Assembly (NCBI GenBank): GCA_019694795.1 | Contig: JAIBBF010000008.1 | Location: 1-64,000 of the forward strand | Direction: 5' to 3' | DNA from: Flavobacteriales bacterium | GTDB lineage: Bacteria > Bacteroidota > Bacteroidia > Flavobacteriales_D > UBA2798 | DNA: 64,000 bases | Shown: positions 8,838 through 16,544 of the stretch, piece by piece | Layout: the number at the start of each line of letters is the position of its first letter | How positions within the stretch are numbered: position 1 is the stretch's first letter | Notes under the pieces: generated by a model | What the model was told of the DNA's origin: nothing | What the model saw: the letters and a program-made list of their open reading frames with translations, nothing else | Database searches by the model: none | Made by a program: the position numbers and the translations under genes

Positions 8838-10891
8838 CGGAGATTCCTTTCATCCATTTCAATCAGTCCACCCAAATCGTGAATGGCAAACTGATCGTAA
8901 TTGTTTTTATGATACATATCAATCATGTATTTTTCCATGGCCGATTTAGTTCCAAAATCCTTAGTGCGGAGGGCGACCACTATCTTATCTTTTAGTGCTG
9001 AATAAGGTGCTATTTTACGTTCGATATATTCCGGTTTAATGTTTTCATAAGCCATAAAATAAACCTTGTCACAAAGTGAAAATATGGATTTCATGTTTTC
9101 TTCCGGATAATGCAAAGGCACAGAAACACTGAGTTCCCAATGATGTTCTTTACAGTAATTCCCGGTTTGTAACAACATGGCCTGATAGCTTTGCAAATAA
9201 CTTTCCTTCTTGCTGTCCCAATCCGGAAATGTATGCGGTTCCACATCAAGATGTATGCCTTTAATGGTGGAATCGGTGAAATTCTTTAATAAAAAAGCTA
9301 ATTCTTCCGCCGGATTTTTCTGAATGAATTGGTTATCGCCAATCATCAGGTGGACATCCACTTCCGGAATTAAAGTGATCAGCTCACGGATTTTACGGGT
9401 GTTCTCTTCGTCGCGGTTAAGCGAAATCACCACCTTGTCGAATTTATTGTAACGGATGTATTCGGCAACAAATTCAACCGATTTTTTGGCCAGTACCGTC
9501 GACCAGATATACACGCTTTTTTCAGTCATGGCGTCGAGATCAAAATAATTGGGAATGTCGAACGATTGTGCAATTTCTTCGGTTTTGTTTCTTCCGCTCA
9601 TGGTATAAATGCGAAGTAATTTTAGATAGAGACTCTGACGTATATCCAGCAATTCCATCTTTACGGCAAGCATGTCGTCCAGTAAAGTGAGTCCTTCAAT
9701 CGGATTAAAACGCAGGGGATCCAAACGAAGGGTGGCATTCATTTTACGGAGTAATTCCTGGTACAAAATAAATTTCTGGTGGAATGAAATATACTGCTTC
9801 AGTTTGTATCGGTATTCATAACATTCGTTCAGTAATTCTTTTTGTTTGCCTTCGAATTTTTGAGATAAGATGTACATCGATTCCTTCGCTCTTGCTTCAA
9901 TCAATTCATTGCGCTGATTCATCCGGAAGGGAATGGGCATGCTGAAGTTTACTCCCAGCGAAAAGAAGGAACGATTGCCCGGAACAATCAGATCGTAATA
10001 GTTATAGCGAAGAAAAGTAGATAAACGAAGATCATTCATAAACCGGTACTGCAATTGCAGATTTTCCAGGTATAAATTGGAAATACTGTCTCTGGAGGAA
10101 GAGTCGAGCCCGTAAAACACCGATGCATAGCGAATATCCAACAAGGGTAAATCAGCCGCCTGAATTTTCAGCGTGTCCGAACCCGAACCAAATTGCAGGT
10201 TGTAATCTTCATACACACGGGTCAATCCCTCAATCTCGGCCTTGCGCGATAAAACACGAATGTAATCTTCGCGACTTAAATACCTCGACAAATGCAGGCG
10301 TTCTGCTTCAATGCTTAGTTCATTCAACAAATCCCTGCGCTGCTGCAACACTTCCAGTTTGGCTTTGTTAAAAATGTAAATGATCGTGTTCCAGTTTACC
10401 GAATAGCTTTTCTCTTTCGATTCGCCGGAGGATAAATATTCGTTAATGCGAATGGAATTTAATTCCATTTGTTCCTGCGCACGGTTTTCAAAAAAACCAT
10501 TCCCTAATACATCCCAGTTCAACCCAGCCTGTAAGCGACGTTGATAAATCAGATTATCATCGTCCTCATTCAGCGAAGGAGTGAAATTCTGAAGAAAGGA
10601 AGCATTCATCGATAATCCTGGATCGCTATGATACATTGCCGCTTTGGCCCGGTGCACATCGTTTTCATAAAGATACGCATCATTATTGCGAAGCGTCCCC
10701 CCGAAAAGCGTTTCAACCTTTTGGATATCGGTCCCCCACTGTGGGTATTCCGCATAGGATTTGTAGGTTTCCCAGGTCGTACGAAGCTGAGAGATTTCCT
10801 GCTTTAGGATAATACTATCCTTCTGGGCAAAAGCAGAAAAAGCTAAGCCCAGCCATAGAATGGAGGATATGGTGTATTTGTTAAAAATCAA
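8834..10891 (-). CDS. TolC-like outer-membrane channel fused to a GH18-like TIM barrel
   Basis: I start the gene at TTG 10891, giving MIFNKYTIS...AFSAFAQ as signal peptide; an upstream in-frame TTG at 10915 lies inside a TATTTTTG box and is unlikely. The next part (about 30-445) is an outer-membrane efflux protein: long helices and a beta-hairpin (YNYYDLIVPGNRSFFSLGV). The last 225 residues form an apparent TIM barrel: strands KVVISLN, VDVHLMIG, GIHLDVEPH, LSVSVPLH, KVYFMAYE and KIVVALR occur in barrel order. LDVEP recalls the DxE acid of GH18 and FMAYE its strand 6. The channel would export polysaccharide while the periplasmic barrel trims or binds it. It overlaps the adaptor gene by 4 nt. 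The hydrolase activity is inferred. Confidence 0.75.
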   Translation of the reverse strand: MIFNKYTISSILWLGLAFSAFAQKDSIILKQEISQLRTTWETYKSYAEYPQWGTDIQKVETLFGGTLRNNDAYLYENDVHRAKAAMYHSDPGLSMNASFLQNFTPSLNEDDDNLIYQRRLQAGLNWDVLGNGFFENRAQEQMELNSIRINEYLSSGESKEKSYSVNWNTIIYIFNKAKLEVLQQRRDLLNELSIEAERLHLSRYLSREDYIRVLSRKAEIEGLTRVYEDYNLQFGSGSDTLKIQAADLPLLDIRYASVFYGLDSSSRDSISNLYLENLQLQYRFMNDLRLSTFLRYNYYDLIVPGNRSFFSLGVNFSMPIPFRMNQRNELIEARAKESMYILSQKFEGKQKELLNECYEYRYKLKQYISFHQKFILYQELLRKMNATLRLDPLRFNPIEGLTLLDDMLAVKMELLDIRQSLYLKLLRIYTMSGRNKTEEIAQSFDIPNYFDLDAMTEKSVYIWSTVLAKKSVEFVAEYIRYNKFDKVVISLNRDEENTRKIRELITLIPEVDVHLMIGDNQFIQKNPAEELAFLLKNFTDSTIKGIHLDVEPHTFPDWDSKKESYLQSYQAMLLQTGNYCKEHHWELSVSVPLHYPEENMKSIFSLCDKVYFMAYENIKPEYIERKIAPYSALKDKIVVALRTKDFGTKSAMEKYMIDMYHKNNYDQFAIHDLGGLIEMDERNLR

Positions 10892-10912
10892 TTGCAGCCC
10901 GTAGAGGGGTGA

Positions 10913-10920
10913 CAAAAATA
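10913..10920 (-). promoter_or_regulatory. -7 promoter box of the exopolysaccharide operon
   Basis: The minus strand reads TATTTTTG (10920-10913), a perfect TAnnTTTG box. No TTG lies at the ideal 19-nt spacing; the nearest is 14 nt upstream. The box contains the first in-frame TTG, which argues for translation starting further in, at 10891. Confidence 0.4.
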
Positions 10921-11023
10921 GAATGTTTTATCCTCAATTCCTTGGTTTAGCAGATTGATTTTCAAAAAAATCAGATAAAATTTCAGGAACGGTTTTCTGC
11001 ACATTTTTAGAGATATTTGTCCA

Positions 11024-12355
11024 ATGCCGGAAAATAGGAGAATTCATAATGCACAGAGAATCGTTGTACTAACAGGTGTTTTCGCTGTGTGTTGCTTTAT
11101 TTTCTACGGCAATCGAAGCTCTTTTTTAAGCATTCTGATCCCATTTTTCATTCTTGGAGCGCTGAGCTTCTTACTAAGTTTTCATGAGAGCTATCGCTTG
11201 CGAAAAGTCAACACCATCCTTCTGGCGGGCATCCTGCTTCGGATTCCGTTCTTGTTCAGTGAACCAATTCTGAGTGACGATTACCATCGTTTTATCTGGG
11301 ATGCCAAACTTACGGTTGAAACGGATATTCACCCCTATCAATACCGACCCGAAGAATTAAAGGAAATGGCGGATCCCTTCTATATCAGGAATGCGGATTT
11401 GTACGAAAAACTGAATTCCAAGTCCTATTATTCGGTGTATGGACCTCTTAACCAGTTTTTATTTCAACTGCCGGTTGTACTGAGTAAACATCCTAAAACA
11501 CAACTTTTCATTTTTCATCTGCTTATTTTAATAGCGGAAATCCTGTTTTTTTTCCTCTTGCAAAAAATGCAAACCCATTCAGAAAATCGGTTTAGCCCAT
11601 TGGCTATTTATTTTCTGAATCCACTGGTTATAGTTGAACTCTGCGGCAATTTGCATTTCGAAGGATGGAGCATTTTACTTCTATTCAGCGCTTTGTTTTA
11701 TCTGCGAAAAGCAAAGCTCTTGCCTATGATTTTGTATTGGATTGCAGCCATTACCATGAAATTCATTCCGCTATTGGTGCTGCCTTTTGTTCGTCACTAT
11801 TTAAGCTGGAAACAGAGTTTTTTAAGTGGATTAAGCATCATTCTCCTGAGTGGTATTATCATGTATGGATATGCCGGGGAATATCTTTTGGGCTGGACAA
11901 AATCGCTCGGTTTGTTTGTACAACAATTCGAATTCAATGCTTCATTTCATTATCTCATTCGCGGAACGGGAAATCAGCTGTTGGGCTTTAATCCCTTGCT
12001 TTATACAGGTCCCGTTTTATTGGGTTTTCTCTGCATTTTTTTAGTGTATCTGGCATTGCGAAAACCTAAAAATACATTGGTCGGACTCTATGCTTCCATT
12101 CTTGTATTTTTTACCTTTTATTATGGATTTTCCTCTATTGTCCACCCCTGGTATTTAATTCCACTCCTGGCATTTGCGGCCTTGCTCGAATTAAAATCGT
12201 TTTGGTGGTGGACAACCTTATCCTTTTTATCCTATTCCTTTTATTCGTACGGCGAAGGAGAAGCATATTATATATACATTGGTTTAGAATACATCCTATT
12301 TGTCATTCTTCTGTTTTCCGAGCGGAAAAGCTTGATCTCCTATTTGAAAAAATAA
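11024..12355 (+). CDS. GT-C type polyprenol-dependent mannosyltransferase-like membrane protein
   Basis: A 443-aa protein with about 11-12 hydrophobic segments and a large loop after the first helices. The motif LSDDYHRFIWD (about 87-97) matches the acidic first-loop motif of GT-C glycosyltransferases that use polyprenyl-phosphate sugars (GT87/MptB/PIG-M kind), and the following loop (HPYQYRPEEL ... SVYGPLNQFLF) is typical of the Bacteroidota branch. It would add a sugar, often mannose, on the outer face of the inner membrane. It is divergent from the exopolysaccharide operon with about 100 nt between them, but no functional link is proven. Acceptor and donor are unknown. Confidence 0.72.
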   Translation: MPENRRIHNAQRIVVLTGVFAVCCFIFYGNRSSFLSILIPFFILGALSFLLSFHESYRLRKVNTILLAGILLRIPFLFSEPILSDDYHRFIWDAKLTVETDIHPYQYRPEELKEMADPFYIRNADLYEKLNSKSYYSVYGPLNQFLFQLPVVLSKHPKTQLFIFHLLILIAEILFFFLLQKMQTHSENRFSPLAIYFLNPLVIVELCGNLHFEGWSILLLFSALFYLRKAKLLPMILYWIAAITMKFIPLLVLPFVRHYLSWKQSFLSGLSIILLSGIIMYGYAGEYLLGWTKSLGLFVQQFEFNASFHYLIRGTGNQLLGFNPLLYTGPVLLGFLCIFLVYLALRKPKNTLVGLYASILVFFTFYYGFSSIVHPWYLIPLLAFAALLELKSFWWWTTLSFLSYSFYSYGEGEAYYIYIGLEYILFVILLFSERKSLISYLKK

Positions 12356-12463
12356 TTAGTCTGAAATTCTATTCGTTAGCATTTTATTTTTTTTGATGTT
12401 GCGAATCACTTATATTTTCATTTTCAATTCGTATTTTGTTACGGAAAAATAATTGTATTTACA

Positions 12464-12742
12464 TTGGAATTAAGCATCCAAATCCGGATTAGCGGCAAAG
12501 TTCAGGGTGTAGGTTTCAGAAGAAATTTGCAATCGAAAGCGCTGTCGCTGGACTTATGCGGAAAAGTTTGGAACACTTCCGGTGGAGAAGTCATGGTGAA
12601 TGTTTGGGGACCAAAAACACAGGTGATGCAATTATTGGAATGGTGTCAGCATGGTCCGCGTTTTGCAAAGGTTGATTCCTTGCAATGGGTAGAAATTGAA
12701 AGGGGAGGGGAAAATGAATTTATTATTACAAATGAAGAATAA
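12464..12742 (+). CDS. acyP: Acylphosphatase
   Basis: The 92-aa protein hydrolyses acyl-phosphates such as carbamoyl- or acetyl-phosphate in the cytoplasm. It has the full family signature GKVQGVGFR with catalytic Arg19 and GKVWNTSGG with catalytic Asn37, and the usual length of about 90 residues. The start is TTG at 12464; no in-frame ATG lies close upstream, and the TTG gives the normal N-terminus. The last 11-29 nt overlap the start of the next gene, so it heads a three-gene run with the STAS-like protein and a histidine kinase. Confidence 0.9.
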   Translation: MELSIQIRISGKVQGVGFRRNLQSKALSLDLCGKVWNTSGGEVMVNVWGPKTQVMQLLEWCQHGPRFAKVDSLQWVEIERGGENEFIITNEE

Positions 12743-13127
12743 AACATTTTTGAAATACAAAGAGAACGAAGTGTTTGTTACTGCGGTCGACGAACGTGGC
12801 ATTTGTTGGGTTATCGTCAAGCAAAATGCCATTATCACACTTCGTGAAGCAGAAGAAAATACAGCCTTTGTTATTGAATTGGGGAATGGTGAAATCATGC
12901 CGATGTTAGTGGATACGCGGGGAATTTCTACGATTTCCAAAGAGGCAAGAGATCATTTTTCTATGCGTGGACGAAAAGGTTATGTGAATTCAATTGCCAT
13001 TCTTACGGGAAATCCATTAAGTAAAGTAGTCGGAAATTTTTTTCTCGGATTAAATAAACCAAGTGTGCCTACCAAGCTATTTACCCAGGAAGAGAAAGCG
13101 GTGGAATGGCTCAATGAATATTTATAA
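12714..13127 (+). CDS. STAS/SpoIIAA-like protein (DUF7793 type)
   Basis: About 137 aa starting at ATG 12714 (a second ATG at 12732 is possible). The pattern of an N-terminal beta pair, a conserved central [16 protein letters not shown] segment and a C-terminal [12 protein letters not shown] helix matches the STAS-like proteins of Bacteroidota that are often encoded beside HisKA_2 kinases. Such domains bind or sequester regulatory partners rather than catalyse. Its stop overlaps the first base of the kinase gene, so the two are likely translated together and may interact. The function is inferred from context. Confidence 0.62.
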   Translation: MNLLLQMKNKTFLKYKENEVFVTAVDERGICWVIVKQNAIITLREAEENTAFVIELGNGEIMPMLVDTRGISTISKEARDHFSMRGRKGYVNSIAILTGNPLSKVVGNFFLGLNKPSVPTKLFTQEEKAVEWLNEYL

Positions 13128-14077
13128 TGACAGAAGCTTCGGAGTACATACTTGTCTTTGCCGCATTAAAGGAGTCGCTAAGTAAAATGGCGTCTTCCGC
13201 ACAAGATATGGAACGACTGAAATGGCTGGAATCGGAAATGCTTAGGTTACAGAAGGAAAATGAAAAACTGAGCCACTACAAAAAAAATACGGAAAACAGA
13301 ATCTCAGAAATTTTGGATGTGGTTACCGCATTGGCAAAATTAGATTATTCCGCAAAAGCCAAGGTAACAGGAAGTGGCGATCATGTAGATGCACTCGCTG
13401 CCGGTGTAAACATGATGGGTGAAGAATTGGAAGCATCCACCGTTTCACTCAGTGAAAAGGAAATTTTATTGAAAGAAATTCATCATCGGGTAAAAAATAA
13501 TCTTCAGCTGGTAAGCAGTTTGCTGAGCATTCAAAGTTCTTATGTTACCGATCCGGTGGCCTTGTCGAAATTCAGAGAGAGTCAGAACCGTGTAAATTCC
13601 ATGGCGCTCATTCACGAAAAATTATACCTCTCCCGAAATTTCTCCATGATTAATTTTGGCGAGTATTTGCAATCTATTGCCAATTACCTCAGTCTCGTTT
13701 ACAACATCGATCCTGACCGGATTCAGGTGGAAAATAAAATTCAGGCCGGATCCGAAAAATTAAATCTCGATACTGCGTTGCCTTGCGGACTCATCATCAA
13801 TGAAATTTTATCCAACATGTTTAAGTACGCTTTCCCGGGCGAGCGAAAAGGAAAAATTGTCATTGAAATGCATCACCGCAAAGAAGAAAACATCAATCAT
13901 TTCGATCTGATTGTGGCCGATAATGGAATTGGATTACCCGGTAAATTTAATCCTGAAGAATCTGCTACCTTAGGTATGCAACTCATCGTTACACTGGTGG
14001 ATCAGTTGGACGGTCAACTCGATATTGTATCGAACCCAGGTGAAGGCACCCGTTTTATTATTTCATTTAGTCAGTAA
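13127..14077 (+). CDS. Soluble HisKA_2-family sensor histidine kinase
   Basis: The 316-aa protein starts with a coiled-coil segment (about 25-65), has a short linker, then the HisKA_2 phospho-acceptor motif [14 protein letters not shown] (His119/His120), an N box around [12 protein letters not shown] and G boxes DNGIGLPG and NPGEGTRF. It has no membrane segment or obvious ligand domain, so its input is probably a protein partner, most simply the STAS-like protein encoded just upstream. No response regulator is adjacent. HisKA_2 kinases commonly act in general-stress or light-type pathways, but that cannot be read here. Confidence 0.85.
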   Translation: MTEASEYILVFAALKESLSKMASSAQDMERLKWLESEMLRLQKENEKLSHYKKNTENRISEILDVVTALAKLDYSAKAKVTGSGDHVDALAAGVNMMGEELEASTVSLSEKEILLKEIHHRVKNNLQLVSSLLSIQSSYVTDPVALSKFRESQNRVNSMALIHEKLYLSRNFSMINFGEYLQSIANYLSLVYNIDPDRIQVENKIQAGSEKLNLDTALPCGLIINEILSNMFKYAFPGERKGKIVIEMHHRKEENINHFDLIVADNGIGLPGKFNPEESATLGMQLIVTLVDQLDGQLDIVSNPGEGTRFIISFSQ

Positions 14078-14749
14078 TCAGACTAAAATATATTCATCTA
14101 TAAATTCGCGAACACATGCTTCTCCTCCTTTACGGGAAAGAATTAAATGTGCATGAAGTTTAACGGAATTTACCGCATCGGCCGGACAAGCAGATAATCC
14201 TACAGCCTGCATTACATCTGCATCGGTAACATCATCGCCAATATAGGCTACCTGCGCTAATTCAATTCCCATGGTAGCACACCAGGCTTTTAAAACATCC
14301 AGCTTGGGAACGGTACTTACTTCAACCAGTTCAATATCGAGCAAAGATGCGCGGCGTGCAATGAGGTTTTTATTGTGACCATGCGAAATGATTCCGGTTT
14401 GAATTCCATTTTTCTTCAGGCGCTTAATGGCAATTCCATCTTTTGCATTGAACTTTTTGTATTCATCTCCACTCTCCGAATAATACATTCCGCCATCCGT
14501 TAAAACTCCGTCCACATCCGTAACGAATAAACGAATTCCTTTTTTTCTGATTTCATCGGCTTTGGCCAGACTCCCTTTTAACAGCAGATCGAGACTAACC
14601 TTAAAATGATCGGCAATCTTAACCAGATCATCAGGTGTGGGTCGGCGTAAATCTGAAAAATCAATTCCGATTTCATTGGCCAATGAACTTTGGTCGATTT
14701 TTTTCGATTTGCAGAGGTATTCCAGATTGCGGTAATAAGCGCTGTTCAT
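14078..14749 (-). CDS. HAD phosphatase (KdsC-like) fused to an N-terminal XRE-type helix-turn-helix
   Basis: Residues about 1-60 look like an XRE helix-turn-helix (SLANEIGID ... PTPDDLVKIADHFKVSLDLLL). Residues about 70-223 form a C0-type HAD phosphatase of the KdsC family, with nucleophile motif FVTDVDGVLTDGG, IISHG, a Lys at SRKGG near the C-terminus and the metal-binding GDDVTDADVM. KdsC removes phosphate from Kdo-8-phosphate in lipopolysaccharide synthesis. A separate single-domain KdsC is encoded at 27505-28023, so this copy may have a different substrate or a regulatory job. It lies 1 nt from the DAHP synthase gene upstream and is probably cotranscribed. The fusion is clear; the role of the HTH is open. 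Confidence 0.8.
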   Translation of the reverse strand: MNSAYYRNLEYLCKSKKIDQSSLANEIGIDFSDLRRPTPDDLVKIADHFKVSLDLLLKGSLAKADEIRKKGIRLFVTDVDGVLTDGGMYYSESGDEYKKFNAKDGIAIKRLKKNGIQTGIISHGHNKNLIARRASLLDIELVEVSTVPKLDVLKAWCATMGIELAQVAYIGDDVTDADVMQAVGLSACPADAVNSVKLHAHLILSRKGGEACVREFIDEYILV

Positions 14750-14750
14750 A

Positions 14751-15746
14751 TCAAATCAGTTTTCGGTCGATAGCTTTAGCAATAGGATGCAAAGATGCAA
14801 CAAGCGCGGTAAATTCCGAAGGATTCAATTGCTGGGAGGCATCACTTAATGCTTTGGCCGGTTCGGGATGGGTTTCAATCAGTAATCCATCCACACCCAT
14901 TGCCATGCAGGCACGGGCTAAATCGGGAACACCGTAGGCATAACCCATGGCGTGACTCGGATCCAGAATGATGGGTAAATTACAGGCATATTTTAACCAG
15001 GCTGCTCCACATAAATCGAGTGTAAACCGGGTTTTTGTTTCAAAGCTGCGAATCCCGCGTTCACAGAGCATCACCTGCATATTTCCTTTCGATAAAATAA
15101 ATTCTGCGGCTTGTGCAAGTTCCTGTAGTGTAGTACCAAATCCACGCTTAATTAATACAGGTTTCCGGCTTTCTCCACAGGCGTGAAGAATGGAATGATC
15201 GTACATGGCTTTGGCTCCGATTTGAATAATATCGGCCGTTTCAATCACCGCTTCCACATGCGAGGAGTCTTTTACTTCTGTAATGATGCGCAAACCATAT
15301 TCGGCACGAACCATCTCCAGTAATTCAAGACCTTCCATTCCCAATCCCTGAAAGGTATAAGGTGAGGTGCGCGGTTTAAAGGCGCCGGCGCGGAAAATGT
15401 GCAGACCGTTATCCTTCACCAATTGTGCTGCACTGCGAATTTGCGATTCGTTTTCTACCGAGCAGGGACCACCAATCACCACCGTGTTTAAACCATTGCC
15501 CAGCTCCATATCACCCATTCGGGTGATGCGGTTTTCTGCGCGATATGAACGAGAGCTCAGCTGGATATCGGAATCCGCCACCCAGTGACTTTTCGCAAAA
15601 CGTTCAAGAGTAGGATGGAGGCTTTTTTCTGAAGAAGAGGTAACCAACAATTGCTTTTCGCCATCGTGCACATAAAAGGCCGCAACAGAACGAGCCAGAC
15701 GCTCCGCTTCGCTTTGAGGGATGTCCGGATGAAGTTGAATAATCAC
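14751..15746 (-). CDS. aroF: 3-deoxy-7-phosphoheptulonate (DAHP) synthase, type I-beta
   Basis: The 331-aa enzyme joins phosphoenolpyruvate and erythrose-4-phosphate at the start of the shikimate pathway. It has an N-terminal ferredoxin-like domain (about 1-75, the feedback domain of the I-beta group) and the barrel motifs GPCSVEN, RAGAFKPRTSPYTFQGLG, LIKRGFG, LCERGIRSFE and DPSHAMGY. One segment departs from the usual: where relatives read IGARNxQN this protein has IGAKAMYDHS, so substrate choice deserves checking. The KDO8P synthase subgroup lacks such an N-terminal domain, which favours DAHP synthase. It sits directly upstream of the HTH-KdsC fusion. Confidence 0.82.
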   Translation of the reverse strand: MIIQLHPDIPQSEAERLARSVAAFYVHDGEKQLLVTSSSEKSLHPTLERFAKSHWVADSDIQLSSRSYRAENRITRMGDMELGNGLNTVVIGGPCSVENESQIRSAAQLVKDNGLHIFRAGAFKPRTSPYTFQGLGMEGLELLEMVRAEYGLRIITEVKDSSHVEAVIETADIIQIGAKAMYDHSILHACGESRKPVLIKRGFGTTLQELAQAAEFILSKGNMQVMLCERGIRSFETKTRFTLDLCGAAWLKYACNLPIILDPSHAMGYAYGVPDLARACMAMGVDGLLIETHPEPAKALSDASQQLNPSEFTALVASLHPIAKAIDRKLI

Positions 15747-15761
15747 GCTAAATAAATTTTA

Positions 15762-16319
15762 TCAGATGCTGCACTTGTAAATAAATGCAGGAGGAATATT
15801 CATAGGGGTAAAATCGAGTTTTACCTGACGGAAATGACTTTTTAATAATTTGTGTGCATTCAGCGAATACTGAAACTGAATAAATAATCCACCGGGTTTA
15901 AGGCTTTTTACCGCTTCACTCAATATGGCACCTTTAATCGAAGTCGGAATTACAGTAAAGGGAATGGAAGAAACGGTATAATCGGCCTGATCCGCTCCAT
16001 TTTGTTGTAAATGACGCATCACATGCTCGGCAGAATCATTGATCAGAATCATCCGGGAATCATTGATCTCCTTCTGAATCATGTCGCAAAAACTTTTCTG
16101 GGTTTCAAACACAAAAAGTTTCGCATCCGGATGCATGTTTTTTAAAATCTCCTTGGTGAAAATTCCCGTACCGGGACCTAACTCCACAATTACCCGTGCT
16201 TTAGTAAAATCAATCGGCGCCACCATTTTGCGCGCAAGAAAAATTGAACTTGGCGACAGAGCTCCAACTGTTCTCCTTTCCCGCAAAAACTCCTTAAAGA
16301 ATCTGATCCCTTTGCTCAT
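15762..16319 (-). CDS. PmtA-like class I SAM-dependent methyltransferase
   Basis: The 185-aa protein has a Rossmann methyltransferase core with motif I VELGPGTG (about 44-51), an acidic residue at strand 2 (FVFETQ), SIPFTVIP at the motif IV position and a C-terminal FxxYxC-like end. The arrangement matches the small phospholipid N-methyltransferase (PmtA) and KsgA-like group, in which the N-terminal helix (KGIRFFKEFLRERRTVGALSPSS) contacts membrane lipid. The likely role is methylation of a lipid such as phosphatidylethanolamine, or of an unknown substrate. It is 15 nt upstream of the DAHP synthase on the same strand. Confidence 0.68.
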   Translation of the reverse strand: MSKGIRFFKEFLRERRTVGALSPSSIFLARKMVAPIDFTKARVIVELGPGTGIFTKEILKNMHPDAKLFVFETQKSFCDMIQKEINDSRMILINDSAEHVMRHLQQNGADQADYTVSSIPFTVIPTSIKGAILSEAVKSLKPGGLFIQFQYSLNAHKLLKSHFRQVKLDFTPMNIPPAFIYKCSI

Positions 16320-16507
16320 TTCGATGGATGTGATAGGGACAAATTTAAGAAAAGCAACAGATTGAGGAAATAAACGTGGAGAAAAGGACGTTAAAATCAG
16401 GAAATTGTTGAAAAAACAATACTGACAATAATTCAGTCCTAAACGGATTTTGATTCATCACAATTCGTTTCCATTGTGTTTAAACCTGCTTAATACAGCA
16501 CATAATC

Positions 16508-16537
16508 TTGTTATGGGATAACTAATTTCTAAATTTG
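16508..16537 (+). promoter_or_regulatory. Strong Bacteroidota-type promoter
   Basis: TTG (16508-16510), 19 nt, then TAAATTTG (16530-16537), a full match to the TTG-N19-TAnnTTTG consensus. The start codon at 16545 is 8 nt past the box, so the mRNA would be leaderless or nearly so. It lies in the 225-nt gap that separates the divergent methyltransferase gene. Confidence 0.55.
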
Positions 16538-16544
16538 CTTAGTC

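Noticed and set aside
10891-10915. TTG at 10915 as start of the TolC-GH fusion
   Set aside because: The codon is the end of a TATTTTTG promoter box; TTG at 10891 gives a clean signal peptide.
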